Part shown: positions 52,006-60,063 of the stretch, piece after piece
Layout of the letters: each line of letters begins with the position of its first letter
Position numbering within the stretch: position 1 is the first letter of the stretch
From: DATJGR01 sp963787045
Lineage (GTDB): Bacteria > Pseudomonadota > Gammaproteobacteria > Pseudomonadales > Azotimanducaceae
Assembly: GCA_963787045.1 (NCBI GenBank)
Contig: CAWBBR010000008.1
Location: 186,001 to 250,000, forward strand
Length of the DNA: 64,000 bases
Direction of reading: 5' to 3'
Notes under the pieces: model-generated
The model's database searches: none
Told to the model about the DNA's origin: nothing
What the model saw: only the letters and a program-made list of their open reading frames with translations
Made by a program: the position numbers and the translations under genes

Positions 52006-53649
52006 TCAGCGCGGGAGAATGCTGCCTTTCATCGGCTCGAGGGCGAGCATGTCGAGTTCGAGCAGATACGGCCCGTTGGTGGCGAGCGCATCGCGGTACC
52101 CCGCATCGAAATCCCCAACCGATCTGACGACGCGTCCGGGCACACCCATGCTTTTGGCCATCGCTACGAAATCGACCACGCCGAGATCGGTCTCGTTGAT
52201 CCGCCCCTCGAATCGGTTGGCCTGCAAGCCGCGCAGCACGCCGTAACCGCGATCGTTGAACACGCAGACGATGACCGGCACTCGATATTGCGCGGCTGTG
52301 GCAAGTTCGGTGGCGTGGAACATGAACCCGCCGTCGCCATGGATCACCACGGTGCGGCGTCCGCTGCCGATCGCCGCACCGATCGCCATCGGCAAACCGG
52401 GGCCAATGGCGCCGGAGGTCGGGCTCATAGAGGTGCGCGGCCTCAGAATCGGCAACAACTGATTGCCGAAGTTGTACGCGGGCACGGTCGTGTCGCGCAC
52501 CACATTACCGTCGTCGGGAAGACCCGCGCGCATCAGATCCATGATCGCGGCGTAGTCGTTGCCGATCCGGCCGCGTAACGAAGCGCGCACACCGTCGCGC
52601 ACTTCGAACACCGCCGCGTTGAACTGCGCGTCGTTGGGCGACACGTCGTGCAGCCGGTCGTTCAATGCCGCGATCGCGAGACCGGCGTCGCCGACCACCG
52701 ACACCGCCGTCGGGTGCGCGCGCCCGATGACGCCCGGATCGACGTCGATGTGCACCAGTTGTCCCGGCGGCTTCAGCCGATGGTTCGCGCCGTCCACGCC
52801 GGCCTGGAATCGCGTGCCGATCGCCAGGGTGACGTCGGCCTGCTCCAATGCACCCGCCATCGCGCGGCTCTGATACAGATTGCCAACCGCCAGCGGATGC
52901 CGTTCCTGAATTGCACCGCGGCCGTTCACGGTGGTGACGATCGGCGCACCGAGCCGTTCGGCCAGCTCGACCAGCGCGGCGCCCGCTTCCGCCGCAATCA
53001 CTCCGCCGCCCGCGATGATCACGCGGCGCCGCGCCTGTTTCAGCAACTCGACCGCCGCCGTCAGCGCGGCCGGGTCCGGACTGCTCGGTTGGTAGGCCGG
53101 AACCGTGAACGATTGATCGCCCACCTCCGCGTACTGCAGATCGATCGGTATCTCGATCGCGCCCGGCTGGCGGCGCCCGCGCGACATCTGCGAGACGACG
53201 TGCGCCAACAGCGGCGCAATGTCGCGCGCCTCGCGCGGGCTTTCCACCGCAGACACTACGCTGCGCAACATCGCCAGCTGCTTGTCTGCTTCGTGCACGT
53301 ACCCGAGGCCGCGGCCGTAGAACCCGGTTTCCGCCTGCCCCGTGATCACGAGCACTCGACTCGATGCATACGCGGCTTCGTACAGTCCCGTCACGGTATT
53401 CGTCGTACCGGGACCGGTGCTCGCGATCATCACGCCGATTTCGCCGGTGGCCCGCGCATAGCCGTCTGCCGCGTGCGTGCCCGCCTGTTCGTGTCGTACG
53501 TCGATCAGCTTCGTGAAGCCCAGCCTGTTGATGGCATCCAGGATCGGCATGTTGTGGATGCTGACGATCGCGAACGCATGCCTGACGCCGAGCGCTTTCA
53601 GCGCGCTCGCGACGAGATCGGCTCCGGTTCCGGAACCGGTTCGGCTCAT
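52006..53649 (-). CDS. ThDP-dependent enzyme 3 (acetolactate-synthase superfamily), intact
   Basis: 547 residues; ATG 53649 overlaps the amidohydrolase stop (ATGA). The PYR domain carries LIDVRHEQAGTHAADGYARA (activating Glu). The central domain has GAIEIPIDLQYAEVGDQSFT and VNGRGAIQERHPLAVGNLYQ, and the PP domain has VVIHGDGGFMFHATELATAA and CVFNDRGYGVLRGLQANRFE. It aligns across its whole length with the frame-broken gene at 27555-29200 and serves as the reference for that reading. The family includes acetolactate synthase, benzoylformate decarboxylase and related 2-keto acid enzymes; the substrate is not determined by sequence. Operon with an ACMSD-type amidohydrolase and an SDR. Confidence 0.92.
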   Translation of the reverse strand: MSRTGSGTGADLVASALKALGVRHAFAIVSIHNMPILDAINRLGFTKLIDVRHEQAGTHAADGYARATGEIGVMIASTGPGTTNTVTGLYEAAYASSRVLVITGQAETGFYGRGLGYVHEADKQLAMLRSVVSAVESPREARDIAPLLAHVVSQMSRGRRQPGAIEIPIDLQYAEVGDQSFTVPAYQPSSPDPAALTAAVELLKQARRRVIIAGGGVIAAEAGAALVELAERLGAPIVTTVNGRGAIQERHPLAVGNLYQSRAMAGALEQADVTLAIGTRFQAGVDGANHRLKPPGQLVHIDVDPGVIGRAHPTAVSVVGDAGLAIAALNDRLHDVSPNDAQFNAAVFEVRDGVRASLRGRIGNDYAAIMDLMRAGLPDDGNVVRDTTVPAYNFGNQLLPILRPRTSMSPTSGAIGPGLPMAIGAAIGSGRRTVVIHGDGGFMFHATELATAAQYRVPVIVCVFNDRGYGVLRGLQANRFEGRINETDLGVVDFVAMAKSMGVPGRVVRSVGDFDAGYRDALATNGPYLLELDMLALEPMKGSILPR

Positions 53650-54764
53650 GCCGCGGCTTTCAGCGACGACAGATCGATGTGATACAGATCGGCCACGTTG
53701 TCGCACAGGATCGCGCGGCGTTGTTCGGTCGTCAGATGCTTCGATTGCTCGGCCAGCATCTCCTGCGACCACGGCCACGTCGAATCGCTGTGCGGGAAGT
53801 CGTTCGCCCACATCAAGCGGCGCCAGTTCATCTGGTCGGCGCTGCGGAATGCGACCCAGTCGTCCTGGAACGTCGTGTAGATGTGTTCGCGGAAATACTC
53901 CGACGGCGCCTTCGACAGATTCACGCCTTTGCCGAGCCAGTTGCGGTGACGGTTGTACGCGTGGTCCATGCGGTACATGTAGTGCGGCACCCAACCGGCG
54001 TCAGCTTCGACGCAGACGATCTTCAGTTTCGGATGACGTTCGAATACGCCGCCGAAGATCATCGTGCCGAGGATGTCCTGGTTGCCGCGGATGATCGACA
54101 GGAAGCTGTTGATACGAGGACCGCGGTGCTTGCTGGTGCCGCGCGTCGTCAGGATGTGGAACGACAGCGGCAGGTCGAGGTCGACGGCCGTTTCCCAGAG
54201 CGGGTCGTAGATGGCGCTGTCGTAGTCCTCCAGCGCCGGGTCGCCCGTCATCATCACGCCGCGCAGGCCGAGCGCTTTGATGTTCTTGATGTCCTGGATG
54301 CCCTCCGCCGGGGAGCGCATCGCCGTCTGCCCGCAACCCAGCAGGCGCTTCGGTTGCGACGAGCAGTACTCGGCGATCCACCGGTTGTACGCGTCGAAGC
54401 AGGCGTGCTTGTAATCGAAGTCCGGATGGTTACACAGCATCATGCCGACCGTCGGATAGATGACCTCGGCGGATACGCCGTCGCGGTCCTGATCGGCAAG
54501 CCGCGCCACCGGATCCCAACCACCGCGGTGCAGCTCCTCGAACTTCACGCCGGCCTCAGTGATTTCCTCCGGCTTCTTCCCCGCCGCCGCTACGAGCCCG
54601 AGCGCGATCGGCCGATCCATGCCGTCGATCACGAACACGTCGCCGCGGTCGGACGTCGAGACGATGTGCGGTGCACGGTCGCGGAAAGCGCGGTCGATGT
54701 GAGCGGTATAGGTATCGGGGTGTTCGGTGATGTGCGAATCGGCGGAAATGACCGGGTAGCTCAT
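53646..54764 (-). CDS. Amidohydrolase family 2 (ACMSD-like) protein
   Basis: 372 residues from ATG 54764 (GAGAGGCG upstream). The metal-binding start VISADSHITEHPDTYTAHID, the loop LCNHPDFDYKHACFDAYNRW and the late LMWANDFPHSDSTWPWSQEM with the conserved Asp-His are typical of amidohydrolase 2 proteins, which include carboxymuconate semialdehyde decarboxylase and many nonhydrolytic decarboxylases and hydratases. The usual HxH is represented by DSH. It is the first gene of an operon with ThDP enzyme 3 and the SDR, suggesting successive steps on an acid or lactone. Divergent from the aldo/keto reductase. Confidence 0.88.
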   Translation of the reverse strand: MSYPVISADSHITEHPDTYTAHIDRAFRDRAPHIVSTSDRGDVFVIDGMDRPIALGLVAAAGKKPEEITEAGVKFEELHRGGWDPVARLADQDRDGVSAEVIYPTVGMMLCNHPDFDYKHACFDAYNRWIAEYCSSQPKRLLGCGQTAMRSPAEGIQDIKNIKALGLRGVMMTGDPALEDYDSAIYDPLWETAVDLDLPLSFHILTTRGTSKHRGPRINSFLSIIRGNQDILGTMIFGGVFERHPKLKIVCVEADAGWVPHYMYRMDHAYNRHRNWLGKGVNLSKAPSEYFREHIYTTFQDDWVAFRSADQMNWRRLMWANDFPHSDSTWPWSQEMLAEQSKHLTTEQRRAILCDNVADLYHIDLSSLKAAA

Positions 54765-54934
54765 GGCGCGCCTCTCATGCCCTTCTGTGATGGTTATTCG
54801 ATGTGCGGAGGACCGACTATTCAGCACCGACCGAAGGCGAGTCAAGCTGCTTCACCTCGACGCCCTACAGCCCCGTTGCTTTAGCAAAAGGATCGTCACA
54901 AGCTCGCCCGGCAGCAGTGAATCGGAGCGTAACG

Positions 54935-55942
54935 ATGGAAATGCGACGGCTGGGTCGCAATGGACTCGAGGTGCCGGCGCTGTGCCTCGGCACCATGACG
55001 TTCGGCTTTCAGGTAGACGAGCCGCGCAGCGTCGAAATTCTCGACGCCGCGTTCGAGCGAGGCCTGACATTCCTCGACACAGCAGATGCGTATCCGCTCG
55101 GCGGCTCGATCGAGACGGTCGGCGCCACCGAGTCGATCATCGGGCGCTGGATGAAAGCGCGCGGCAATCGCGACCGGATCATTCTGGCGACCAAGTGCTT
55201 TGCGCCGATGCGGCGCGGCCCCAACGCTTCCGGCCTGTCGCGACAACACATCGTCGAATCGATCGACGCGAGCCTGAAGCGTCTGCAGACCGACTACGTC
55301 GATCTGTATCAGTCGCACGCTTTCGACCCTCGCGTACCGATCGAAGAGTCGCTGCGCGCCTTCGACGATCTGGTGAGGGCCGGCAAAGTGCGTTACGTCG
55401 GCTGCTCGAACTATCCGGCTTGGCGCCTCGGCCAGGCGCTCGCGGCCGCCGATCGTCTAGGCGTGGCGCGTTATGCATCGCTGCAACCGCGCTACAACCT
55501 GCTGTATCGCGAAATCGAAACGGAAGTGCTGCCGTTGGTGCGAGCCGAGGGTCTCGGCATGCTGACTTACAACCCGCTCGCCGGCGGCATGTTGTCGGGC
55601 AAATATCGCGGCGACACCAGCCTGCAGCCGCAAACGCGTTTCACGCTCGGTTCGGCCGCGAACACGTATCAGAACCGCTACTGGCAAGACCCGTACTTCG
55701 CGGCGGTGGACGGCCTCGGCGCACTGTTGCGCGACAGGAATCTCTCGATGGTCGGCGTCGCCGTGAGCTGGGTGATCCGCCAACCGGGCATCACGTCGGC
55801 GATCATCGGCGTGAGCCGCGCAGACCAGCTCGACGCCAACGTCGCAGCGCTGGAAGTGGCATGGGACGACGAACTGGTGAAAGGCTGCGACGCGTTGTGG
55901 TGGCAGTTGCCGCGCCGGCCGGTCACTGAAGGCTATCGCTGA
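54935..55942 (+). CDS. Aldo/keto reductase
   Basis: 335 residues from ATG 54935. The AKR tetrad can be read as Asp48 and Tyr53 (LDTADAYPLGG), Lys87 (ILATKCF) and His128 (LYQSHAF). The barrel core VRYVGCSNYPAWRLGQALAA and PLAGGMLSGKYRGDTSLQPQ matches the tas/YdhF-like branch of bacterial AKRs. It would reduce an aldehyde or ketone with NADPH. The gap 54765-54934 is shared with the divergent amidohydrolase operon. Confidence 0.92.
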   Translation: MEMRRLGRNGLEVPALCLGTMTFGFQVDEPRSVEILDAAFERGLTFLDTADAYPLGGSIETVGATESIIGRWMKARGNRDRIILATKCFAPMRRGPNASGLSRQHIVESIDASLKRLQTDYVDLYQSHAFDPRVPIEESLRAFDDLVRAGKVRYVGCSNYPAWRLGQALAAADRLGVARYASLQPRYNLLYREIETEVLPLVRAEGLGMLTYNPLAGGMLSGKYRGDTSLQPQTRFTLGSAANTYQNRYWQDPYFAAVDGLGALLRDRNLSMVGVAVSWVIRQPGITSAIIGVSRADQLDANVAALEVAWDDELVKGCDALWWQLPRRPVTEGYR

Positions 55943-55965
55943 AATCAAAACAAGAGGAGCTACTC

Positions 55966-56427
55966 GTGGCAATCGAAGAAGGCAAAGCGGCACCGGCGTT
56001 CAGTCTGCAGGACGCTAACGGCAAAACAGTGGCGCTCAAGGACTTCAAGGGCAAGAACGTCGTCGTCTATTTCTATCCGAAAGACGACACGCCGGGCTGC
56101 ACGAAAGAAGCCTGCGGCTTCCGCGACCTCTGGAAAGACATCCAGAAGACCGGCACCGTTGTGCTCGGCGTCTCCGCTGACAACGGCGAGTCGCACAAGA
56201 AATTCGCCGCGAAATACAAACTTCCGTTCACGTTGCTGTCGGATCCGGACCGCAGCGTCATGACCGCGTACGACGCGTACGGCGAAAAGATGATGTACGG
56301 CAAGAAGACCATCGGCGTCATCCGATCCACCGTTCTGATCGGACCCGACGGCAAAGTGCGCAAACACTGGAAGCGCGTACCCAAAGCCGAAGATCACCCC
56401 GCTAAGGTGCTCGAAGAGCTCGGCTGA
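55966..56427 (+). CDS. bcp: Peroxiredoxin (Bcp/PrxQ type)
   Basis: 153 residues from GTG 55966, with GAGGAG eight bases upstream. The peroxidatic Cys45 and the nearby resolving Cys50 lie in YPKDDTPGCTKEACGFRDLW, the 2-Cys atypical PrxQ pattern. The rest (FPFTLLSD-like segment, IRSTVLIGPDGKVRKHWKRV) is standard. It reduces hydroperoxides using thioredoxin in the cytoplasm. Followed 5 bases later by a methyltransferase gene. Confidence 0.95.
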   Translation: MAIEEGKAAPAFSLQDANGKTVALKDFKGKNVVVYFYPKDDTPGCTKEACGFRDLWKDIQKTGTVVLGVSADNGESHKKFAAKYKLPFTLLSDPDRSVMTAYDAYGEKMMYGKKTIGVIRSTVLIGPDGKVRKHWKRVPKAEDHPAKVLEELG

Positions 56428-56432
56428 TCGGC

Positions 56433-57236
56433 ATGACCGTCGCCGCGAACACCGCCACCTTCTACACCGACCACTGGAAGGTCATCGAAGCGGAACGGCT
56501 GGCGCGGTACGAGCAGATGTTCGTCTGGCGACCCGAGCAGGCGCGCCTGCTCGAACCGGCCGGCATTTCGTCGGGGCAGCGCGTGCTCGATCTCGGTTCC
56601 GGCCCCGGTTTTCTGAGCCTCGCGCTCGCCGAGATGGTCGGTCGAACCGGCGCGGTGCACGGCGTCGACATCAACGCCCGCTTCGTTGCCGACGCGCGCG
56701 CTCGCGCCGTGCAGCGCGGTTTGTCGCACGTGCAGTTCCACCATCTCGACGGCGCGACGTTGCCGATCGGCGACGGCGCGGTCGACCGGGTGATCGCGAA
56801 GAACGTGCTCGAATACGTGCCCGATCTGCACGCGACACTTAGCGAAGCCGTCAGGGTGCTCGCACCGGGCGGCAAGCTGCACGCGATCGACAGCGACTGG
56901 GGCTTCGTGATCGTGGAGCCGTGGGGCAAGCAGACCGTCGACCGATTCTTCGCGGCAGCGGCGCCGGCGTTCCGCGAACCGCACATCGGCCGCAAGTTGC
57001 CCGCCGCGTTTCACGCCGTCGGGTTGCGCGACATCGACGTGCGCATCGTACCGATCGTCGATCGGAGCGGCTCGCTGCTTTCGGTATTGCGCAACATGCG
57101 CAGCTACATCCGCACGTTCGCGACGATGCCCGACGCCGAAGTCGATGCGCTGCTGGCGCAAGCGGAGCGCGGCATCGAAGACGGAACGTACATGGCGTGC
57201 CTCCCGCAGTTCCTGGTGACCGGCACGCGCACCTGA
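56433..57236 (+). CDS. SAM-dependent methyltransferase (type 11)
   Basis: 267 residues from ATG 56433. Motif I VLDLGSGPGFLSLALAEMVG, motif II HLDGATLPIGDGAVDRVIAK and motif III VRVLAPGGKLHAIDSDWGFV are intact. The C-terminal region (SLLSVLRNMRSYIRTFATMP) may contribute substrate contacts. It is a small-molecule or quinone-type methyltransferase by overall layout; no substrate can be named. It lies in a run of plus-strand genes (AKR, bcp, this gene, hydratase) with short gaps. Confidence 0.88.
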   Translation: MTVAANTATFYTDHWKVIEAERLARYEQMFVWRPEQARLLEPAGISSGQRVLDLGSGPGFLSLALAEMVGRTGAVHGVDINARFVADARARAVQRGLSHVQFHHLDGATLPIGDGAVDRVIAKNVLEYVPDLHATLSEAVRVLAPGGKLHAIDSDWGFVIVEPWGKQTVDRFFAAAAPAFREPHIGRKLPAAFHAVGLRDIDVRIVPIVDRSGSLLSVLRNMRSYIRTFATMPDAEVDALLAQAERGIEDGTYMACLPQFLVTGTRT

Positions 57237-57262
57237 CACACAACACTCGAGGAGAAACCATC

Positions 57263-58075
57263 GTGACGTTCGAAGACATCAAACTCGAAACCCGCGGCGA
57301 GACCAGTTGGATCACGCTGTCGCGGCCGGAAGCCATGAATGCCGTGCGACCGAAGACCTACGTAGAACTCGCGGCGGCCTTCGAACAGGCGGATGCAGAC
57401 CGCGCGACGCGTTTCATAGTGCTGACCGGCGCGGGCCGCGGCTTCTGCGCCGGCGACGATTTCAACGAGATCTTCCTTTCCGAGAAGAACCACCCGAGCA
57501 AGCGCAGCGACGGCATGCTGGCGCGGTACCGTTCGAGCCTCGGCGCGGCCACGCCGATCGTCAGTTCGATACTGAACTGTACGAAACCGACCATTGCGGC
57601 GATCAACGGTGCCGCTGTCGGCATGGGCATGGATCTCGCGTTGCTGTGCGACATCCGCATTGCGTCGGACCACGCGAAGCTCGGCTCGTATTTCGTCCGC
57701 CGCGGCGTGGTCGGCAGCGTCGGGGGCACCTACCTGCTGCCGCGGATCATCGGCGTGTCGCGCGCCATGGAGTTGCTGTTGTCCGGCGAACTGGTGAGCG
57801 CAGACGAAGCGTTGCGCCTCGGCATCGTGTCGCGCGTCGTGCCGCACGAGACGCTCGGCAAAGCCGTCGACGAGTTGATCGACAAGCTGTCGTGGGGCGC
57901 ACCGCTCGCGCAACGCGCGATCAAACGCACGGTACAGAAAGGTCTCGCGATGCACTGGCAGGAACTCGAAGAATACGGTCGCATGCTGTCCGACGAGCTG
58001 TGGCGCACCGAAGACCACCGCGAAGGCGTCGCGTCGCACGTGGAGAAGCGCAAACCGAAATTCACGGAACGCTAA
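57263..58075 (+). CDS. Enoyl-CoA hydratase/isomerase family protein 3
   Basis: 270 residues from GTG 57263 (GAGGAGAAACC upstream). The oxyanion loops are GAGRGFCAGDDFNEIFLSEK and INGAAVGMGMDLALLCDIRI, and RRGVVGSVGGTYLLPRIIGV carries the second loop where a Glu is normal in hydratases; here it is Val-Gly-Ser. The missing Glu suggests an isomerase, dehalogenase-like or other crotonase reaction rather than classical hydration. The C-terminal EDHREGVASHVEKRKPKFTE is typical. Its stop overlaps that of the convergent acyl-CoA dehydrogenase. Confidence 0.87.
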   Translation: MTFEDIKLETRGETSWITLSRPEAMNAVRPKTYVELAAAFEQADADRATRFIVLTGAGRGFCAGDDFNEIFLSEKNHPSKRSDGMLARYRSSLGAATPIVSSILNCTKPTIAAINGAAVGMGMDLALLCDIRIASDHAKLGSYFVRRGVVGSVGGTYLLPRIIGVSRAMELLLSGELVSADEALRLGIVSRVVPHETLGKAVDELIDKLSWGAPLAQRAIKRTVQKGLAMHWQELEEYGRMLSDELWRTEDHREGVASHVEKRKPKFTER

Positions 58076-59217
58076 GGCGACGCGAGGTCGAGCTTCAGCA
58101 GCTGTTCGAACGCGAGACCCCACGGCGGACGTAGATAACCGAGCGCCCGGACGTCTTCGGCCCATTGCCCGAACGGCGCCTCGCGCGCGTAGCTCGCACC
58201 GCCCAGCACTTTGCCGAGATCGGCCAGACATCGTTCGGCCAGCGTCGCGATGGTCGCTTTCGCGCGCGACGCGGCGAGAAGACCGCCCGATTCGCTTTCG
58301 ATGGCGCGCAGCGCCCCTTCGTAGGCCTGTTCGGCAAGCCACGCGGCGTTCGTGACCTCCACCCAGACCACCTGCTCGTAGGCTTTCAGAGTGGCCGCGC
58401 GCGCGACCAGTCGCTCGCGCGCCATGCCGACCGCGTTGCGCAGAATGCCGATGATGACGGCCGAAAAGAGCATCGGCGTCAGCTGCGACACCGCGGGCAC
58501 CGCACTGGAAAACGCTTCGCGCGATGCGGCCCGTTCGGCGCGGCAACGACTCAGCGTGAAAGCGTGGCTCTGCGTCGCGATCATGCCGTGGCCGTTCCAT
58601 GGCGTGAGCAGCGTAATGCCGCTGCTGCCGTCCCAATCCCGACCGCGCATGTCCACGACGAACAGATCCGGTGGCGCGCCGGACACGCACGCGGTGGTGA
58701 TCATGAACGCCGCATTTCCCGCGCCGGATGCGAAGTGTTTGTCGCCGCTCAGCACGAAATGGTCGCCGTCCGGCTCTGCCTTCGCCCGGGTCTGCAGGAT
58801 GTCGCCGCCGCTCCCGGGCTCCGAGATCATCGTGCCCCACCACTGGCCGTCCTTGGCCGTCTCGACGAAACGTGAGCGTTGAGAACGCCACGCCGCGGAA
58901 TCGCTCTGGGGTTCCGCCGCCGCAAGCCAGAACGACAGTACCGACGGGTGCATCGCCGCGACCAGCGCGACGCAGGCGTCGCCCTCGGCCAGCAATCTCA
59001 CGAGTTCCGTGTACTCACGCACCGACTTTGCCAGGCCCCGCCACAAGCCGCCTTCCTGCGCCGGTACGCCGGTCAGCAGAAAGCCGGCGCGTTCGAGCCG
59101 CGCGAAGTCGTCCGGGCCGAGCGATCTGCGCCCGAGCCGTTCGGACCGATGCGCGGCGAAATCCCGCGCGATGTCGACGATGGCGGCGCGCACCTCGACA
59201 AAACGGTTGTACGGCAT
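58072..59217 (-). CDS. Acyl-CoA dehydrogenase 3 (divergent)
   Basis: 381 residues from ATG 59217 with an excellent GGGGAGGAG site. Visible family parts are ERAGFLLTGVPAQEGGLWRG, GQWWGTMISEPGSGGDILQT (the EPGSGGD form of the substrate strand), HFVLSGDKHFASGAGNAAFM and the C-terminal AERCLADLGKVLGGASYARE. The late Arg-rich catalytic helix seen in classical enzymes is weak, and GGAxYAREAPFGQW replaces it, so the substrate may be unusual, for instance a hydroxylated, nitro or aromatic compound, as in acyl-CoA-dehydrogenase-like monooxygenases. Divergent from the hydrolase at 59296. Confidence 0.83.
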   Translation of the reverse strand: MPYNRFVEVRAAIVDIARDFAAHRSERLGRRSLGPDDFARLERAGFLLTGVPAQEGGLWRGLAKSVREYTELVRLLAEGDACVALVAAMHPSVLSFWLAAAEPQSDSAAWRSQRSRFVETAKDGQWWGTMISEPGSGGDILQTRAKAEPDGDHFVLSGDKHFASGAGNAAFMITTACVSGAPPDLFVVDMRGRDWDGSSGITLLTPWNGHGMIATQSHAFTLSRCRAERAASREAFSSAVPAVSQLTPMLFSAVIIGILRNAVGMARERLVARAATLKAYEQVVWVEVTNAAWLAEQAYEGALRAIESESGGLLAASRAKATIATLAERCLADLGKVLGGASYAREAPFGQWAEDVRALGYLRPPWGLAFEQLLKLDLASP

Positions 59218-59295
59218 CGTCTCCTCCCCGCGCCGCGGTGTGTGGCGCTTCGATCCGGCCATGGCACAATGCCATCCCCTCTTCGAGGATGCATC

Positions 59296-60063
59296 ATGCC
59301 GACGGTCAAGACAGCGGACGCAGAGATCTACTACGAAGCGACTGGCGCGGGTCCAGCGCTGCTGTTTGCGCACGGTGCCGGCGGCAACGCCGCGAGCTGG
59401 TGGCAGCAGGTGCCGGAATTCAGCCGCGATCACCGCGTAATCACGTTCGATCACCGCGGATTCGGTCGTTCCAAGTGCGCGCCAACGGCTTTTTCCGCGA
59501 GCGCGTTCGAAGCCGATGCACTGGCAATCCTCGACGCGGAGAAAATCGACCGCGCGGCCGTCGTCTGCCAGTCAATGGGTGGATGGACCGGTGTGCGCCT
59601 GGCCGTGAATCATCCCAAGCGCGTTCGTGCGCTCGTGCTCGGCAACACGCCCGGTGCCGTCTACAGCGACGCGTTGCGCGATCAGATGCGCACGCTGGTC
59701 GCGCGGCCACCGGGCAGCGACCTCACCGTCATGACGCTAGGCGCGCCGTTCCGCCAAGCGGACCCGGCAGGCGCCTATCTGTACACCGCGATCACCGCTT
59801 TCAACACCACGCCGATGCCGATCGCCGCTCTGATGGCGCGCGACGCGTTCGTCGCCGCCGATCGGTTGCGCCCGTTTCCGGTACCGGTGCATCTCATCGC
59901 GAGCGATCTCGACGTCACCTTCCCACCCGGATTGCTGCAAGCAACTGCGGCGCTGATCGGCGCAACGATCACGATGGTCGATGGCGCGGGTCACTCTACG
60001 TACTTCGAGAAGCCTCTTGAATTCAACGCCATCGTGCGCGGTTTTCTGGCGCAGCATCGTTGA
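59296..60063 (+). CDS. Alpha/beta hydrolase 3
   Basis: 255 residues from ATG 59296. It has the oxyanion strand LLFAHGAGGNAASWW, nucleophile Ser93 in VVCQSMGGWTGVRL, an acid in LIASDLDVTFPP and His233 in DGAGHSTYFEKPLEF. The cap is small. Similar to 3-oxoadipate enol-lactonase and related esterases in layout; the substrate is unknown. Its stop overlaps the TTG start of the MscS gene (TTGA). Confidence 0.88.
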   Translation: MPTVKTADAEIYYEATGAGPALLFAHGAGGNAASWWQQVPEFSRDHRVITFDHRGFGRSKCAPTAFSASAFEADALAILDAEKIDRAAVVCQSMGGWTGVRLAVNHPKRVRALVLGNTPGAVYSDALRDQMRTLVARPPGSDLTVMTLGAPFRQADPAGAYLYTAITAFNTTPMPIAALMARDAFVAADRLRPFPVPVHLIASDLDVTFPPGLLQATAALIGATITMVDGAGHSTYFEKPLEFNAIVRGFLAQHR

